A DNA stretch of 9,951 nucleotides, taken from assembly GCA_021806355.1 (NCBI GenBank), contig JAJZXT010000104.1, positions 1 to 9,951 on the forward strand, given 5' to 3'. The notes beneath the pieces are model-generated. The model had not been told where the DNA came from. It worked only from the letters and a program-made list of their open reading frames with translations, and ran no database searches. Position 1 is the stretch's first letter, and the number at the start of each line of letters is the position of its first letter. Below are positions 1 through 6,990 of this stretch, one piece after another. The stretch is from Thermoplasmata archaeon (GTDB lineage: Archaea; Thermoplasmatota; Thermoplasmata; Thermoplasmatales; Thermoplasmataceae). A program made the position numbers and the translations under genes.

Positions 1-2296
1 CGTGGAGAAGCTCAGGAATTTTGTGGAAACACAGAGACTAGAGCTTGGAAAGAAGGAAGAACTCCTGACAAATGCAAAATACCGGATGGCAGAGGCAAAA
101 TGGAAGCTCCAGGAAATGCAGAAAGGAACGTCTGGAAAAAAGGCGACCCTCGATAAGTTGAACAAGTCATACTATGATCTGAGGAATCTTATAAAGGATC
201 TTGAGGATGAAAGAGGGACCATAAATGCCAGGATACAATCCCTTGTGAGGGATGTCGAAAGGCTCTCCGCAACCTCATCACAGGCTTACGGCACACAGAA
301 ATCTGTTATGGCAATAATGGAAGCCAGAAACAGGGGGGAAATATCAGGAATTCACAAAACTCTCGGCGACCTTATTTCTTATGATGATTCCGTCTCTCTT
401 GCAGTTGAGTCTGCCGCAGGTGCCAGGTTGAATTCTATAGTGGTTGACAATGAAAACGTTGCGGAAGAATGCATATCTCTACTCAAGAGTAACAAGCTTC
501 AGCGAGCAACGTTCCTTCCTATATCAAAGATGCAATCCGGGAGGCCTCGGGGAAAGGCAATAATGGTGAAGCAGTCCGGGGAGACAATGGGATTGCTGTC
601 AGAGAACATAAAATTTTCACAGGAATACGAGAATGTAATATGGTACGCTTTCCAGGATACCATTCTTGTCAGGAACTCTGAAATTGCCAGAAAGCACATG
701 ACGGGTGTCAGGATTGTAACCCTGGATGGAGATATATTTGAGTCAAGCGGGGCCATAAGCGGGGGATTCCTGGAAAGAAAGCAGAAGAATCGGGGAGCTG
801 AAGAGCTTCGTATAAAGGAAAACGAGCTTCAGGAACTCAGGGCAAGGGAATCAGAAATAAAGTCAGAACTTGCTTCGGCAAAGGAGCAATTTGAAAGGGT
901 TTCGTCGGAATTGCTATCAGTATCGAGCAGTGGAGGAGAGGAAAAAGGTAAGGCAGATTCCATAAACAACGAAATAGAATCAGCCAGGAAGGTTATTGAA
1001 ACACTGGAGATGGAAATATCTGCAAAGAAAAACTCCTTCCGGATAGAAGAGGAGAATTATTCAAGGTCACTTCAGAGCCTGGAGGTTCTGAAGAAGGAGA
1101 TTGCACTCATAGACGACGAGCGGGTCAAACTTATAAAAGATATGGGAACGGAGGAAGATCCAGGATCAAGGAAATTATCTGAATTGCAGCAAAGAAAGGA
1201 TCAGATTGAGCTGGAGTCCTCAACTTCCCGTTCCATAATATCAGAGAACAAGGGCAGGATGAATGAACTTTCACTGAGAAAGGAAGACCTGATGAAAGAG
1301 ATTAGTGGAATTAAAAAGCAGATGGATTCGGGCTCAGCAAAGCAGAAGGAATTTGAGGAGGCAAGAAGAAACATCGAGTCAAGCATCGCAAAATACCGCC
1401 TTCTTGAGCAGGAACTCGATATTGCTTCCAGGAAGCTTCTTGATGAATTAAGGGAATTGAATGAGGAGATACAATCTCAATACAAACTGGACATGGATAT
1501 AAGGGATAAGGTCTCGTCGGCGGAGAACGTTATAATGACTGCAAAGGTCAGGAAAGACTCATACCTCGAAAGAATCTCAAATTATGAGGAGGAAACAAAG
1601 GCAGTCGGAGGTGTGGTGGAATCATTCGGCATGTCAATGGCACAGATGAAATTTGAAATATCTATTGCCGAAAATGAGATAGACAATTGGGGGCCGGTCA
1701 ATGGCCTTGCGGAAGAGGAATATATAAGAATAAAGGAAAGAATAAGCGAGATTCAGAGCGATACCGAAAAATTGCAAAAGGAGAATGAAAGCCTGAGGAA
1801 CCTCATGCTCGATCTTGAGGAGAAAAAGAAGAATGATCTCCTGTCGCTGTACCGGAAGATCAAGGAAAACATGAAAGCCATCTACAAGGCGCTTTCCGGT
1901 GGTGGAGAAGTGGAACTTATAATGTCAGACGAATCCAATCCACTGAATACCGAAGTCCATATCAGGGCTAGCCCAAAGGGGAATGCATTCACAAAGCTTG
2001 CATCGCTCAGTGGTGGAGAAAAGAGCATAGCAGCGATGGCATTTATCATGGCAGTCCAGAGCATAAAGCCTTCCCCGTTCTATTACCTGGATGAGGTAGA
2101 CATGTTCCTTGACGGCTCAAACGCCGAGAGAATAGGAAGCATGCTCAAGGCAAATTCCTCGCACGCCCAGGTAATCATGATATCCCTGAAGAAGGCCCTC
2201 CTAAAGTATGCGGATTCATTGATCGGGGTAACCATGGCCGATGGCGAGAATACCCAGGTATTCCAGAAGAAGGTAGGGGAGGCTGAGCCATATTGA
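1..2296 (+). CDS. smc: Chromosome segregation ATPase SMC (5'-truncated by window edge)
   Basis: SMC is the ABC-type ATPase of archaeal/bacterial condensin and works with ScpA to organise and segregate the chromosome. The frame is open from the window edge; the GTG at 2 is internal, not the start. The 764 visible residues are roughly the C-terminal two thirds of a protein usually near 1,150 aa. In order there are: the end of the N-terminal coiled coil (1-110), the hinge (about 116-256, with GARLNSIVVDN and SSGAISGG), a long charged coiled coil (about 258-640), and the C-terminal ATPase lobe. That lobe has the ABC signature LSGGEKS at 669-675 and Walker B YYLDEVD with D697/E698. The N-terminal Walker A lobe lies outside the window. 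The stop overlaps the scpA start by 4 nt, so the two are probably translationally coupled. Family identity is very secure. Confidence 0.96.
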   Translation, partial: VEKLRNFVETQRLELGKKEELLTNAKYRMAEAKWKLQEMQKGTSGKKATLDKLNKSYYDLRNLIKDLEDERGTINARIQSLVRDVERLSATSSQAYGTQKSVMAIMEARNRGEISGIHKTLGDLISYDDSVSLAVESAAGARLNSIVVDNENVAEECISLLKSNKLQRATFLPISKMQSGRPRGKAIMVKQSGETMGLLSENIKFSQEYENVIWYAFQDTILVRNSEIARKHMTGVRIVTLDGDIFESSGAISGGFLERKQKNRGAEELRIKENELQELRARESEIKSELASAKEQFERVSSELLSVSSSGGEEKGKADSINNEIESARKVIETLEMEISAKKNSFRIEEENYSRSLQSLEVLKKEIALIDDERVKLIKDMGTEEDPGSRKLSELQQRKDQIELESSTSRSIISENKGRMNELSLRKEDLMKEISGIKKQMDSGSAKQKEFEEARRNIESSIAKYRLLEQELDIASRKLLDELRELNEEIQSQYKLDMDIRDKVSSAENVIMTAKVRKDSYLERISNYEEETKAVGGVVESFGMSMAQMKFEISIAENEIDNWGPVNGLAEEEYIRIKERISEIQSDTEKLQKENESLRNLMLDLEEKKKNDLLSLYRKIKENMKAIYKALSGGGEVELIMSDESNPLNTEVHIRASPKGNAFTKLASLSGGEKSIAAMAFIMAVQSIKPSPFYYLDEVDMFLDGSNAERIGSMLKANSSHAQVIMISLKKALLKYADSLIGVTMADGENTQVFQKKVGEAEPY
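2276..2282 (+). promoter_or_regulatory. Shine-Dalgarno site for scpA inside the smc 3' end
   Basis: GGGGAGG lies 10 nt before the TTG at 2293. It supports that non-ATG start over internal candidates such as the ATG at codon 16. The site sits within smc coding sequence, consistent with coupled translation. Confidence 0.6.
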
Positions 2297-3084
2297 ACAG
2301 TAACGATGTGCTTTCAAGCATAATAACACAGTCAACGATGCTGGAAATAGATCATAACAAGTACATTGATCTGGCAGCGGGAAGTGAGACCCAGAAGCCA
2401 ATCGCAAAGATACTGAACAGGACAATGGATCTGTGCAGGGAAGGAAAAATTGATCCATGGGATGTTGATCTTGCCTCATTCAGCAGGATCATATTTGATC
2501 TGGTATCGGAAGGAACATTGAACCTTCCTGATGCCGGCGTCCTAATATCTGCCGCATGGAAAGTTCTCTCCATGAAAGGGGATAATGTAATTGAGAAATT
2601 CAGGGAAAACAGGCCTGGAGATGAAAATCCCCTTGAAGAGATTCCGGAATACGATACTGAATTTACTATAGCTGATTCAGAAGCTGTTATGCATGATAAG
2701 AAGCCATTAACGCTTCTTCCTGCACCGGTTTATCACAAGGAGAGGAGAAAGGTCATGCTGGTGGAATTAATGGAGGCAATAAGCACCATTGATTTCTCAT
2801 CACGGCAGAGGGAAAAGGCTGCACAAACTCCAATAATGTCAATGGAAGAAATATCTGCGAGGCTTAATGCAGAGGAGCCGGAGGAGGAGATTCAGAAGGT
2901 ATGGAACAGGATTGTGGAATATCCTCACGATGAATTTTACATGGAATCTGTCTGGGGCAACAACCCGGAAGAAAGGGCAATGTTCTTCGTTTACTGCATG
3001 TTTCTCTGCAGGACTGGAAAAATAAGCTTAAATCAGGATGAACCATTTGGTAACATAAAGATTAAGAGAATGGAAAATGCCTGA
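2293..3084 (+). CDS. scpA: Segregation and condensation protein A (kleisin ScpA)
   Basis: ScpA is the kleisin that bridges the two SMC heads. The 263-aa product has the expected N-terminal helical domain (about residues 35-95, with the ScpA-like stretch GKIDPWDVDLASFSRII). An acidic linker follows (about 100-140), then a basic segment KERRKVMLVELMEAI that starts the C-terminal part. The winged-helix end is about 195-260, where an ATPase-head contact would lie. The TTG start at 2293 is chosen because a GGGGAGG site lies 10 nt upstream and the TTGA overlap with the smc stop is typical of coupled genes. Downstream it overlaps the nuclease gene by 8 nt. No ScpB-like gene follows in the cluster. 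The assignment is supported by both sequence and position after smc. Confidence 0.9.
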   Translation: MNSNDVLSSIITQSTMLEIDHNKYIDLAAGSETQKPIAKILNRTMDLCREGKIDPWDVDLASFSRIIFDLVSEGTLNLPDAGVLISAAWKVLSMKGDNVIEKFRENRPGDENPLEEIPEYDTEFTIADSEAVMHDKKPLTLLPAPVYHKERRKVMLVELMEAISTIDFSSRQREKAAQTPIMSMEEISARLNAEEPEEEIQKVWNRIVEYPHDEFYMESVWGNNPEERAMFFVYCMFLCRTGKISLNQDEPFGNIKIKRMENA

Positions 3085-3334
3085 AGATAATGGAATGATC
3101 AGCGCTTCTGAAATGTCGGAATTCGAATTCTGCAATGTTTCATGGTATCTCAATAAGGAAGGATATCCTCGCTCCAGCTACTCCTCAGCCAGAATGCAGA
3201 GAGGAGTGGAAATGCACAGGAGGGTCCAGAGTGGATATTCCAATTCCGGAGGTGCAATCAAGATACTCCTCATTTTATTCTTCATTATAGCGGGATTTGC
3301 TGTGTACCTCTATCTTGGAGGGAGTTTTCCCTGA
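3077..3334 (+). CDS. Membrane-anchored Cas4/RecB-like nuclease, N-terminal part (frame A)
   Basis: This 85-aa frame encodes the N-terminal part of a Cas4/Dna2-type (DUF83-like) PD-(D/E)XK nuclease. It shows the opening motif ISASEMSEFEFC with C19, which would be the first ligand of an Fe-S cluster, followed by WYL. It also has the RecB-like GVEMH motif at 43-47 with H47. After a Ser/Gly-rich linker comes one strong hydrophobic helix (about 61-80), then GGSFP and a TGA stop. The catalytic Asp, Glu-x-Lys and the other cysteines are absent here and continue in a second frame starting around 3331. The start is ATG 3077, overlapping the scpA end by 8 nt; ATG 3095 (M7) is a possible alternative. 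It is either half of a split protein, the first part of a -1 frameshift product, or one side of a frameshift mutation or sequencing error. Confidence 0.75.
   Translation: MPEDNGMISASEMSEFEFCNVSWYLNKEGYPRSSYSSARMQRGVEMHRRVQSGYSNSGGAIKILLILFFIIAGFAVYLYLGGSFP
3317..3324 (+). promoter_or_regulatory. Strong SD-like GGAGGGAG before the frame change
   Basis: GGAGGGAG lies just before TTTTCCC and the TGA of frame A. It sits 6 nt upstream of the CTG at 3331, ideal spacing for initiation there. It also lies immediately upstream of a TTTT run where ribosomes could slip -1. It could therefore serve re-initiation or stimulate frameshifting. It may also be coincidence, since the bases code Gly-Gly-Ser. 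Confidence 0.45.
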
Positions 3335-3843
3335 ATACTGTTTATATTTTTGCAATTTTACTTGTACTGGTTCTCATATTGGTGATGATAGCGATCCTGT
3401 CCAGGAAGAGGCAGGTCTACTCAATACCTTCGGGTAGGGCAATTTATGGCGACCTGCAATCTGAAGGCAAGGTTCTGACATCAAGAAGATACGGGCTCAC
3501 TGGAAAACCTGATAAGGTCATCAGGAGGGGCGATGAAATTATACCATATGAATTCAAGAGTACGGAAGCTGATTCTCCAAGGACAGGGCATCTCCTTCAG
3601 ATGGGGGTATATTTCCTGATTCTGGAAGATAATTATGCAGGGGCAATAATAAGGAAGGGAGTGCTTAAATACAGAACCAGGGCATTTGAGGTAAGAAATA
3701 CCCCGGAACTGAGGGAAAGGGTTCTCAGAACTGCGCAACTCATGAGAGCAACAAGGGGCATTCCGAGAAGAAATCACGATAATCCTGGAAAATGCTTCAG
3801 GTGTTCCTTCAAGGATGCCTGTTCCCAAAGGTTAATAAAATAA
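3331..3843 (+). CDS. Membrane-anchored Cas4/RecB-like nuclease, catalytic C-terminal part (frame B)
   Basis: This frame carries the catalytic half of the nuclease begun in frame A. Counted from the CTG at 3331 it has 170 residues. A second strong transmembrane helix (about 4-23) is followed by the basic SRKRQ. The PD-(D/E)XK core has GKPD with D61, then PYEFKS with E74 and K76, then the QMGVY motif with Q90 and Y94. Near the end is a C-x2-C-x5-C cluster (C155, C158, C164), which with C19 of frame A would complete a Cas4-type Fe-S site. The first standard start is TTG 3379, but that cuts through the transmembrane helix. Joining the frames by a -1 slip at TTTT (3325-3328) gives one protein of 255 aa with a two-helix membrane hairpin and every nuclease motif intact. 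Substrate unknown; single-stranded DNA exonuclease activity is the family expectation. Confidence 0.78.
   Translation: MNTVYIFAILLVLVLILVMIAILSRKRQVYSIPSGRAIYGDLQSEGKVLTSRRYGLTGKPDKVIRRGDEIIPYEFKSTEADSPRTGHLLQMGVYFLILEDNYAGAIIRKGVLKYRTRAFEVRNTPELRERVLRTAQLMRATRGIPRRNHDNPGKCFRCSFKDACSQRLIK
3832..3843 (+). promoter_or_regulatory. TATA-like promoter of tyrS
   Basis: TTAATAAAATAA is centred about 25 bp before the tyrS ATG, the spacing expected for an archaeal TATA box driving a leaderless or nearly leaderless transcript. It covers the last codons and stop of the nuclease gene. No convincing SD precedes the tyrS ATG, which fits leaderless initiation. Confidence 0.5.
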
Positions 3844-3862
3844 GTGAATTTCAAGTGGCTAT

Positions 3863-4849
3863 ATGTCAGGAATAGATCTTAGCCTTTTTCAGGAGGTTGT
3901 AACCGAGGAAGAATTAAAGGAACTTAACCTCAAAAATGCTAGCGCATACATAGGTTTCGAGCCGTCAGGGACTGCCCATATAGGAACGGCACTTCTTTGG
4001 ACAGACCGGGTTAATAATCTTGTGAATGCGGGAATCTCTGTGAAGATCCTCATGGCCGACTGGCATGCAATGATTAACGATAAGCTTGGAGGCGATCTGG
4101 AAAGGATACGGCAGAGCGGAAAATTGATGGTAGATTGCTTCAGGGCACTCGGCATGGATAGCCGTGTTGAAATAATCTGGGCTTCCGACATGGTTAATTC
4201 ACCTGATTACTGGATGGACCTCCTTAAGGTTGCAAAATCATCCAGCCTCCCAAGGCTCAGGCGGGCACTTCCCATAATGGGAAGATCTGAGGATGATGCT
4301 GACAAGGACTTTGGGAAATATATCTATCCACTCATGCAGGTAACGGACATCTTCAGGCTCAAGGTAGATATATGTCTGGGAGGCATGGATCAGAGGCATG
4401 CGCACATGCTTGCAAGGGACATTGCAGACAAGCTTGGAGCAAAAAAAGCGGTATCACTCCACGGTCCGCTTATAGGCAGCCTGAAAGGTTCCGGCAGGAT
4501 GGACTCTGAAAACTTCAAGAAGATGTCAAAGAGCGATCCGGATTCTGGAATCCTGGTGAGTGATTCTCCGGAGGAGATAAGGAGGAAGATAGGGCAGGCT
4601 TTCTGTCCTGTTGGGCAATCAAAAGGGAATCCAGTCATCGACATTGCAAAATATGTGCTTCTCCCAAGGATGAATGGCATTTTCATAGAAAGGCCTGAAA
4701 AGAAAGGAGGGCCTATAACCATTGAGACTGCAGAAATGCTGGAATCATTGTATAATGAGGGAAAAATTCACCCGATGGACCTCAAATCTGCAGTTGCAGA
4801 GAATCTCGCAAGGATCCTGGAGCCGGCGAGAAAGATTTACAATCAGTAG
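3863..4849 (+). CDS. tyrS: Tyrosyl-tRNA synthetase, archaeal type
   Basis: This cytoplasmic class I synthetase charges tRNA-Tyr with tyrosine. At 328 aa it matches the compact archaeal/eukaryotic form. The Rossmann fold opens with SAYIGFEPSG, in which Y29 corresponds to the tyrosine-pocket residue of the Methanocaldococcus enzyme. The HIGH signature appears as HIGT (39-42). Further diagnostic blocks are YIYPLMQVTDI and GGMDQRHAHMLARD, where TyrRS differs from TrpRS. The KMSKS loop is present at 220-224. There is no long C-terminal anticodon-binding extension of the bacterial S4 type, as expected for Archaea. The ATG at 3863 lies 19 bp after the nuclease gene, with its own TATA-like box. The gene ends 4 bp from the convergent TPR gene. 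Confidence 0.96.
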   Translation: MSGIDLSLFQEVVTEEELKELNLKNASAYIGFEPSGTAHIGTALLWTDRVNNLVNAGISVKILMADWHAMINDKLGGDLERIRQSGKLMVDCFRALGMDSRVEIIWASDMVNSPDYWMDLLKVAKSSSLPRLRRALPIMGRSEDDADKDFGKYIYPLMQVTDIFRLKVDICLGGMDQRHAHMLARDIADKLGAKKAVSLHGPLIGSLKGSGRMDSENFKKMSKSDPDSGILVSDSPEEIRRKIGQAFCPVGQSKGNPVIDIAKYVLLPRMNGIFIERPEKKGGPITIETAEMLESLYNEGKIHPMDLKSAVAENLARILEPARKIYNQ

Positions 4850-4853
4850 GGGG

Positions 4854-5603
4854 CTAAAGATTTTTTAATTTCTGCGCCAGTTCCATGGCACGGTTCACAT
4901 CTTCACCTTCAAGCGCCATATCAACAGCAAGATCATACAGATATGAAATTATCTCCTTGAATTCACCCTTCTGCTTCTGTGTCTTCATCGAGGCAATTAT
5001 CCTGTCTGCAGTTTCCATGCCATTCTTGATCTCTTCCTCGGCTTTGCCAGAGTTCCCCGTCTCACGGTATGCCTTGATCAGGCCAGCTTCAGCCTCAAAA
5101 TAAGCATCCCAGTCCTCGATCTTCTTTGATCTTTCCATAACTTCAGCGTATATCTCCATTGCCTGGTTTATTGTCCTTTTCTTTCCAGACAGGATATCAG
5201 CCCTTGCAGAAAGTATGGTAAGCTCAAGCTGTTCATCTCCGGTTTTCTTCGCAATCTCAATGCCCTTCTCTATGCTCTCTGATGCTCTTGGAGATTCCCC
5301 CTTTTCATCAAGAAGGTATGCATAGTTCATGAAATCAAGGGCAAGTCCTGGAATGTCCCCGATTTTCTCCCTTAGCGTTATGCACTTTTCCATGTAGGTC
5401 AGGGAATTATCAGTCCTGAATTTCTCGAGCCCGTAATATGCCTGGGACATCTTCCCATAAATTTCACACAATTCCTCATCCTTGCCTTCATTCTTCTGTG
5501 CAAGCACATTGAGTATCCTCAGTGAGTCCATGAATTTTCCTTTCTCCATGAGCTTGTCAGCCTGATTCATATCGGGTTCCTTATCTGTTTTATTTTCAGT
5601 CAT
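4854..5603 (-). CDS. TPR-repeat protein downstream of HMG-CoA reductase
   Basis: A soluble 249-aa protein made almost entirely of paired amphipathic helices of tetratricopeptide type. About six repeat units can be made out, around residues 12-44, 48-80, 84-122, 124-160, 164-196 and 212-247. Units such as IYGKMSQAYYGLEKF and ADKLMEKGKFMDSLRILN have the small/large residue spacing of TPR helices. No catalytic motif, signal peptide or membrane segment is visible, so a scaffold or adaptor role is likely but the partner is unknown. ATG 5603 is chosen because GGTGG lies 8 nt upstream; GTG 5615 would add four residues and overlap hmgA by 11 nt. With ATG 5603 only one base separates it from the hmgA stop, so the pair is almost certainly co-transcribed. 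Confidence 0.8.
   Translation of the reverse strand: MTENKTDKEPDMNQADKLMEKGKFMDSLRILNVLAQKNEGKDEELCEIYGKMSQAYYGLEKFRTDNSLTYMEKCITLREKIGDIPGLALDFMNYAYLLDEKGESPRASESIEKGIEIAKKTGDEQLELTILSARADILSGKKRTINQAMEIYAEVMERSKKIEDWDAYFEAEAGLIKAYRETGNSGKAEEEIKNGMETADRIIASMKTQKQKGEFKEIISYLYDLAVDMALEGEDVNRAMELAQKLKNL
4861..4866 (+). terminator. Oligo-T terminator of tyrS
   Basis: A run of six T residues followed by AATTT begins 12 nt after the tyrS stop. Archaeal RNA polymerase terminates at U-rich tracts without needing a hairpin. The run lies inside the 3' end of the convergent TPR gene, where the complementary A residues code Lys and Asn. Confidence 0.4.
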
Positions 5604-5604
5604 T

Positions 5605-6879
5605 TCATCTACCACCGTTATTTTTTCTTATTTCTTCCAAAATTTCCCTTGCTCTTGCCATTGATATTTTTCCCTCTTTCTTAAGAGTTTCAGATACCAG
5701 GTCTATTTCTTTCCCTGAAGCGCCGGCTGCAATTGCGAGATTCCTTGAATGAAGCCCCATGTGCCCCTTCTGGATGCCCTCATCACTGAGAGCCCTAACT
5801 GCCGCAAAGTTCTGTGCCAATCCTACTGCAGCAATCACGGACTGGAATTCCTCTGTTCCATTTATCCCAAGAATCTTTCTTGCTATTACTGCTTTAGGTA
5901 TATTTGATGTGGTTCCCCCAACAGTGCCAACCGCTATAGGAATTGTGAGTTTTCCAATAATGTCCCCATTGTCATTCTCCTCGAAACTTGACAGGGATGT
6001 GTAAAATCCGTTCATAGAAGCGTAAGCGTGTGCATTCGCTTCTGCCTGGCGCCAGTCATTCATTGTTGCTATCAGCACTGCATCAACGCCATTCATGATT
6101 CCCTTATTGTTTGTTACGGCCCTGAAAATATCGTGTTTGGCCATTTCTGATGCCTTGGTGATTCTCTTCACAACACGTGATCCTCCGATAAGATCTGCTT
6201 TAAATATGGCCTCTGCGTGTGAAACCCTTTCAGGAGTCAGGTTGCTCAATATTCTGAGAACTACTTCTCCACCGGTTATCTCTTCAAGAAAGGGTGCGGT
6301 GATCTCGCACATAGAATTGATAACATTCGCCCCCATTGCCGAACCAACATCAACTATCAGGTGAATTATGATAGTATTCTCCAATGGAGCCAGCGTCCTG
6401 ATTTCAATATCCAGGGCACCCTTTTTCATTCCCCTGAGGGTCCTGCTGGCCAAATTAGCCATCGCGAGAATCTCATTCTTTCTTTCCTCAATCTTCTTAG
6501 CTGCATCAGGCATGTTCTTAACATTTGTAATCTGTATCTGGCCGATCATCCTGGATTCAGTAGAAGAAGCCCTGAATCCACCGGATCTTCGTGCTATCTT
6601 TGCTGCGTTTGAGCATGCTGCAACAACAGACGGCTCTTCAATTGCCATTGGTATCAGATAGTCTTTTCCGTTAATGAGAAAATTTGTTGCAATGCCCATC
6701 GGAATTTCCATGGTTGTGATGAAGTTTTCAATAAGCTTGTCCGCGATTCCCTGTTCAAGGGAACCTGTGTTTGCCAGCAGTCTTACCTGGCTTTCTTCAA
6801 GGCCAGAAAATTTGGAAACAATATCTATTCTCTCCGGAATTGACTTTTTATAAAATTCCTTTATTTCGGAAGAGCGCAT
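5605..6879 (-). CDS. hmgA: Hydroxymethylglutaryl-CoA reductase, class II (bacterial type)
   Basis: HMG-CoA reductase makes mevalonate, the committed precursor of archaeal isoprenoid lipids. The 424-aa length and layout match the class II enzyme of Pseudomonas mevalonii (about 428 aa), not the class I archaeal/eukaryotic enzyme. The opening resembles that enzyme closely (RLLANTGSLEQGIADKLIEN, then NFLINGKDYLIPMAIEEPS). Catalytic residues can be placed: a Glu in EEPS (E81/E82), K259 in NNKGIMNG, D275 in NDWRQ and H377 in GLHSRN. The K-to-D spacing of 16 equals that of P. mevalonii K267/D283. ITGGEVVLRILSNL is also diagnostic. There is no membrane segment. Preference for NADH or NADPH cannot be judged by eye. 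Among archaea class II enzymes are known from Thermoplasmatales and Archaeoglobales and are attributed to transfer from bacteria. ATG 6879 is the first start of the frame and lies behind a TATA-like box. Confidence 0.95.
   Translation of the reverse strand: MRSSEIKEFYKKSIPERIDIVSKFSGLEESQVRLLANTGSLEQGIADKLIENFITTMEIPMGIATNFLINGKDYLIPMAIEEPSVVAACSNAAKIARRSGGFRASSTESRMIGQIQITNVKNMPDAAKKIEERKNEILAMANLASRTLRGMKKGALDIEIRTLAPLENTIIIHLIVDVGSAMGANVINSMCEITAPFLEEITGGEVVLRILSNLTPERVSHAEAIFKADLIGGSRVVKRITKASEMAKHDIFRAVTNNKGIMNGVDAVLIATMNDWRQAEANAHAYASMNGFYTSLSSFEENDNGDIIGKLTIPIAVGTVGGTTSNIPKAVIARKILGINGTEEFQSVIAAVGLAQNFAAVRALSDEGIQKGHMGLHSRNLAIAAGASGKEIDLVSETLKKEGKISMARAREILEEIRKNNGGR
5612..5616 (-). 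promoter_or_regulatory. SD-like site deciding the TPR gene start
   Basis: On the minus strand GGTGG lies 8 nt before the ATG ending at 5603, within the last codons of hmgA. The alternative GTG at 5615 has no SD-like sequence before it, so ATG 5603 is preferred. Confidence 0.4.
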
Positions 6880-6899
6880 TGAAAGGTTATCCTCTTGAG

Positions 6900-6907
6900 C
6901 TTAAACA
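6900..6907 (-). promoter_or_regulatory. TATA-like promoter of hmgA
   Basis: On the minus strand TGTTTAAG, preceded by the purine-rich GGAAAAAT that could act as a BRE, is centred about 25 bp upstream of the hmgA ATG. This spacing fits a leaderless or very short-leader transcript. The downstream TPR gene has no separate promoter that I can see. Confidence 0.4.
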
Positions 6908-6915
6908 ATTTTTCC

Positions 6916-6932
6916 AATTTGAAATTCAATTT
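6916..6932. repeat. Imperfect palindrome in the divergent promoter region
   Basis: AATTTGAAATTCAATTT has an 11-bp perfect core (TTGAAATTCAA, odd centre). Beyond one mismatched pair on each side, two further A/T pairs match. It sits about 10 bp upstream of the hmgA TATA-like box, where a regulator could bind. The region is AT-rich, so chance is a real possibility. Confidence 0.25.
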
Positions 6933-6990
6933 CTATGATCCTGTGAATCAATTTTTGGCTCTTTTCAAATTCCTAGAATGAAATCAACGG

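Noticed and set aside
2..4. GTG as the start of the SMC gene
   Set aside because: It lies in the middle of the N-terminal coiled coil; the Walker A head must lie upstream of the window.
3332..3382. Read-through or recoding (Sec/Pyl) of the TGA at 3332 in frame A
   Set aside because: The same frame meets another TGA about 16 codons later and never reaches the nuclease core, so read-through would not join the halves.
3481..3828. Long open frame on the minus strand opposite the nuclease
   Set aside because: Its translation shows no family motif and it is fully antisense to conserved catalytic motifs.
3077..3843. CRISPR-Cas locus suggested by the Cas4-like nuclease
   Set aside because: No repeat-spacer array and no cas1, cas2 or effector genes are visible; the neighbours are smc, scpA and tyrS.
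6095..6661. Plus-strand open frames across hmgA (including two overlapping ones at 6361-6661)
   Set aside because: They are antisense to a strongly conserved enzyme, have no recognisable domain, and no SD or promoter is seen.
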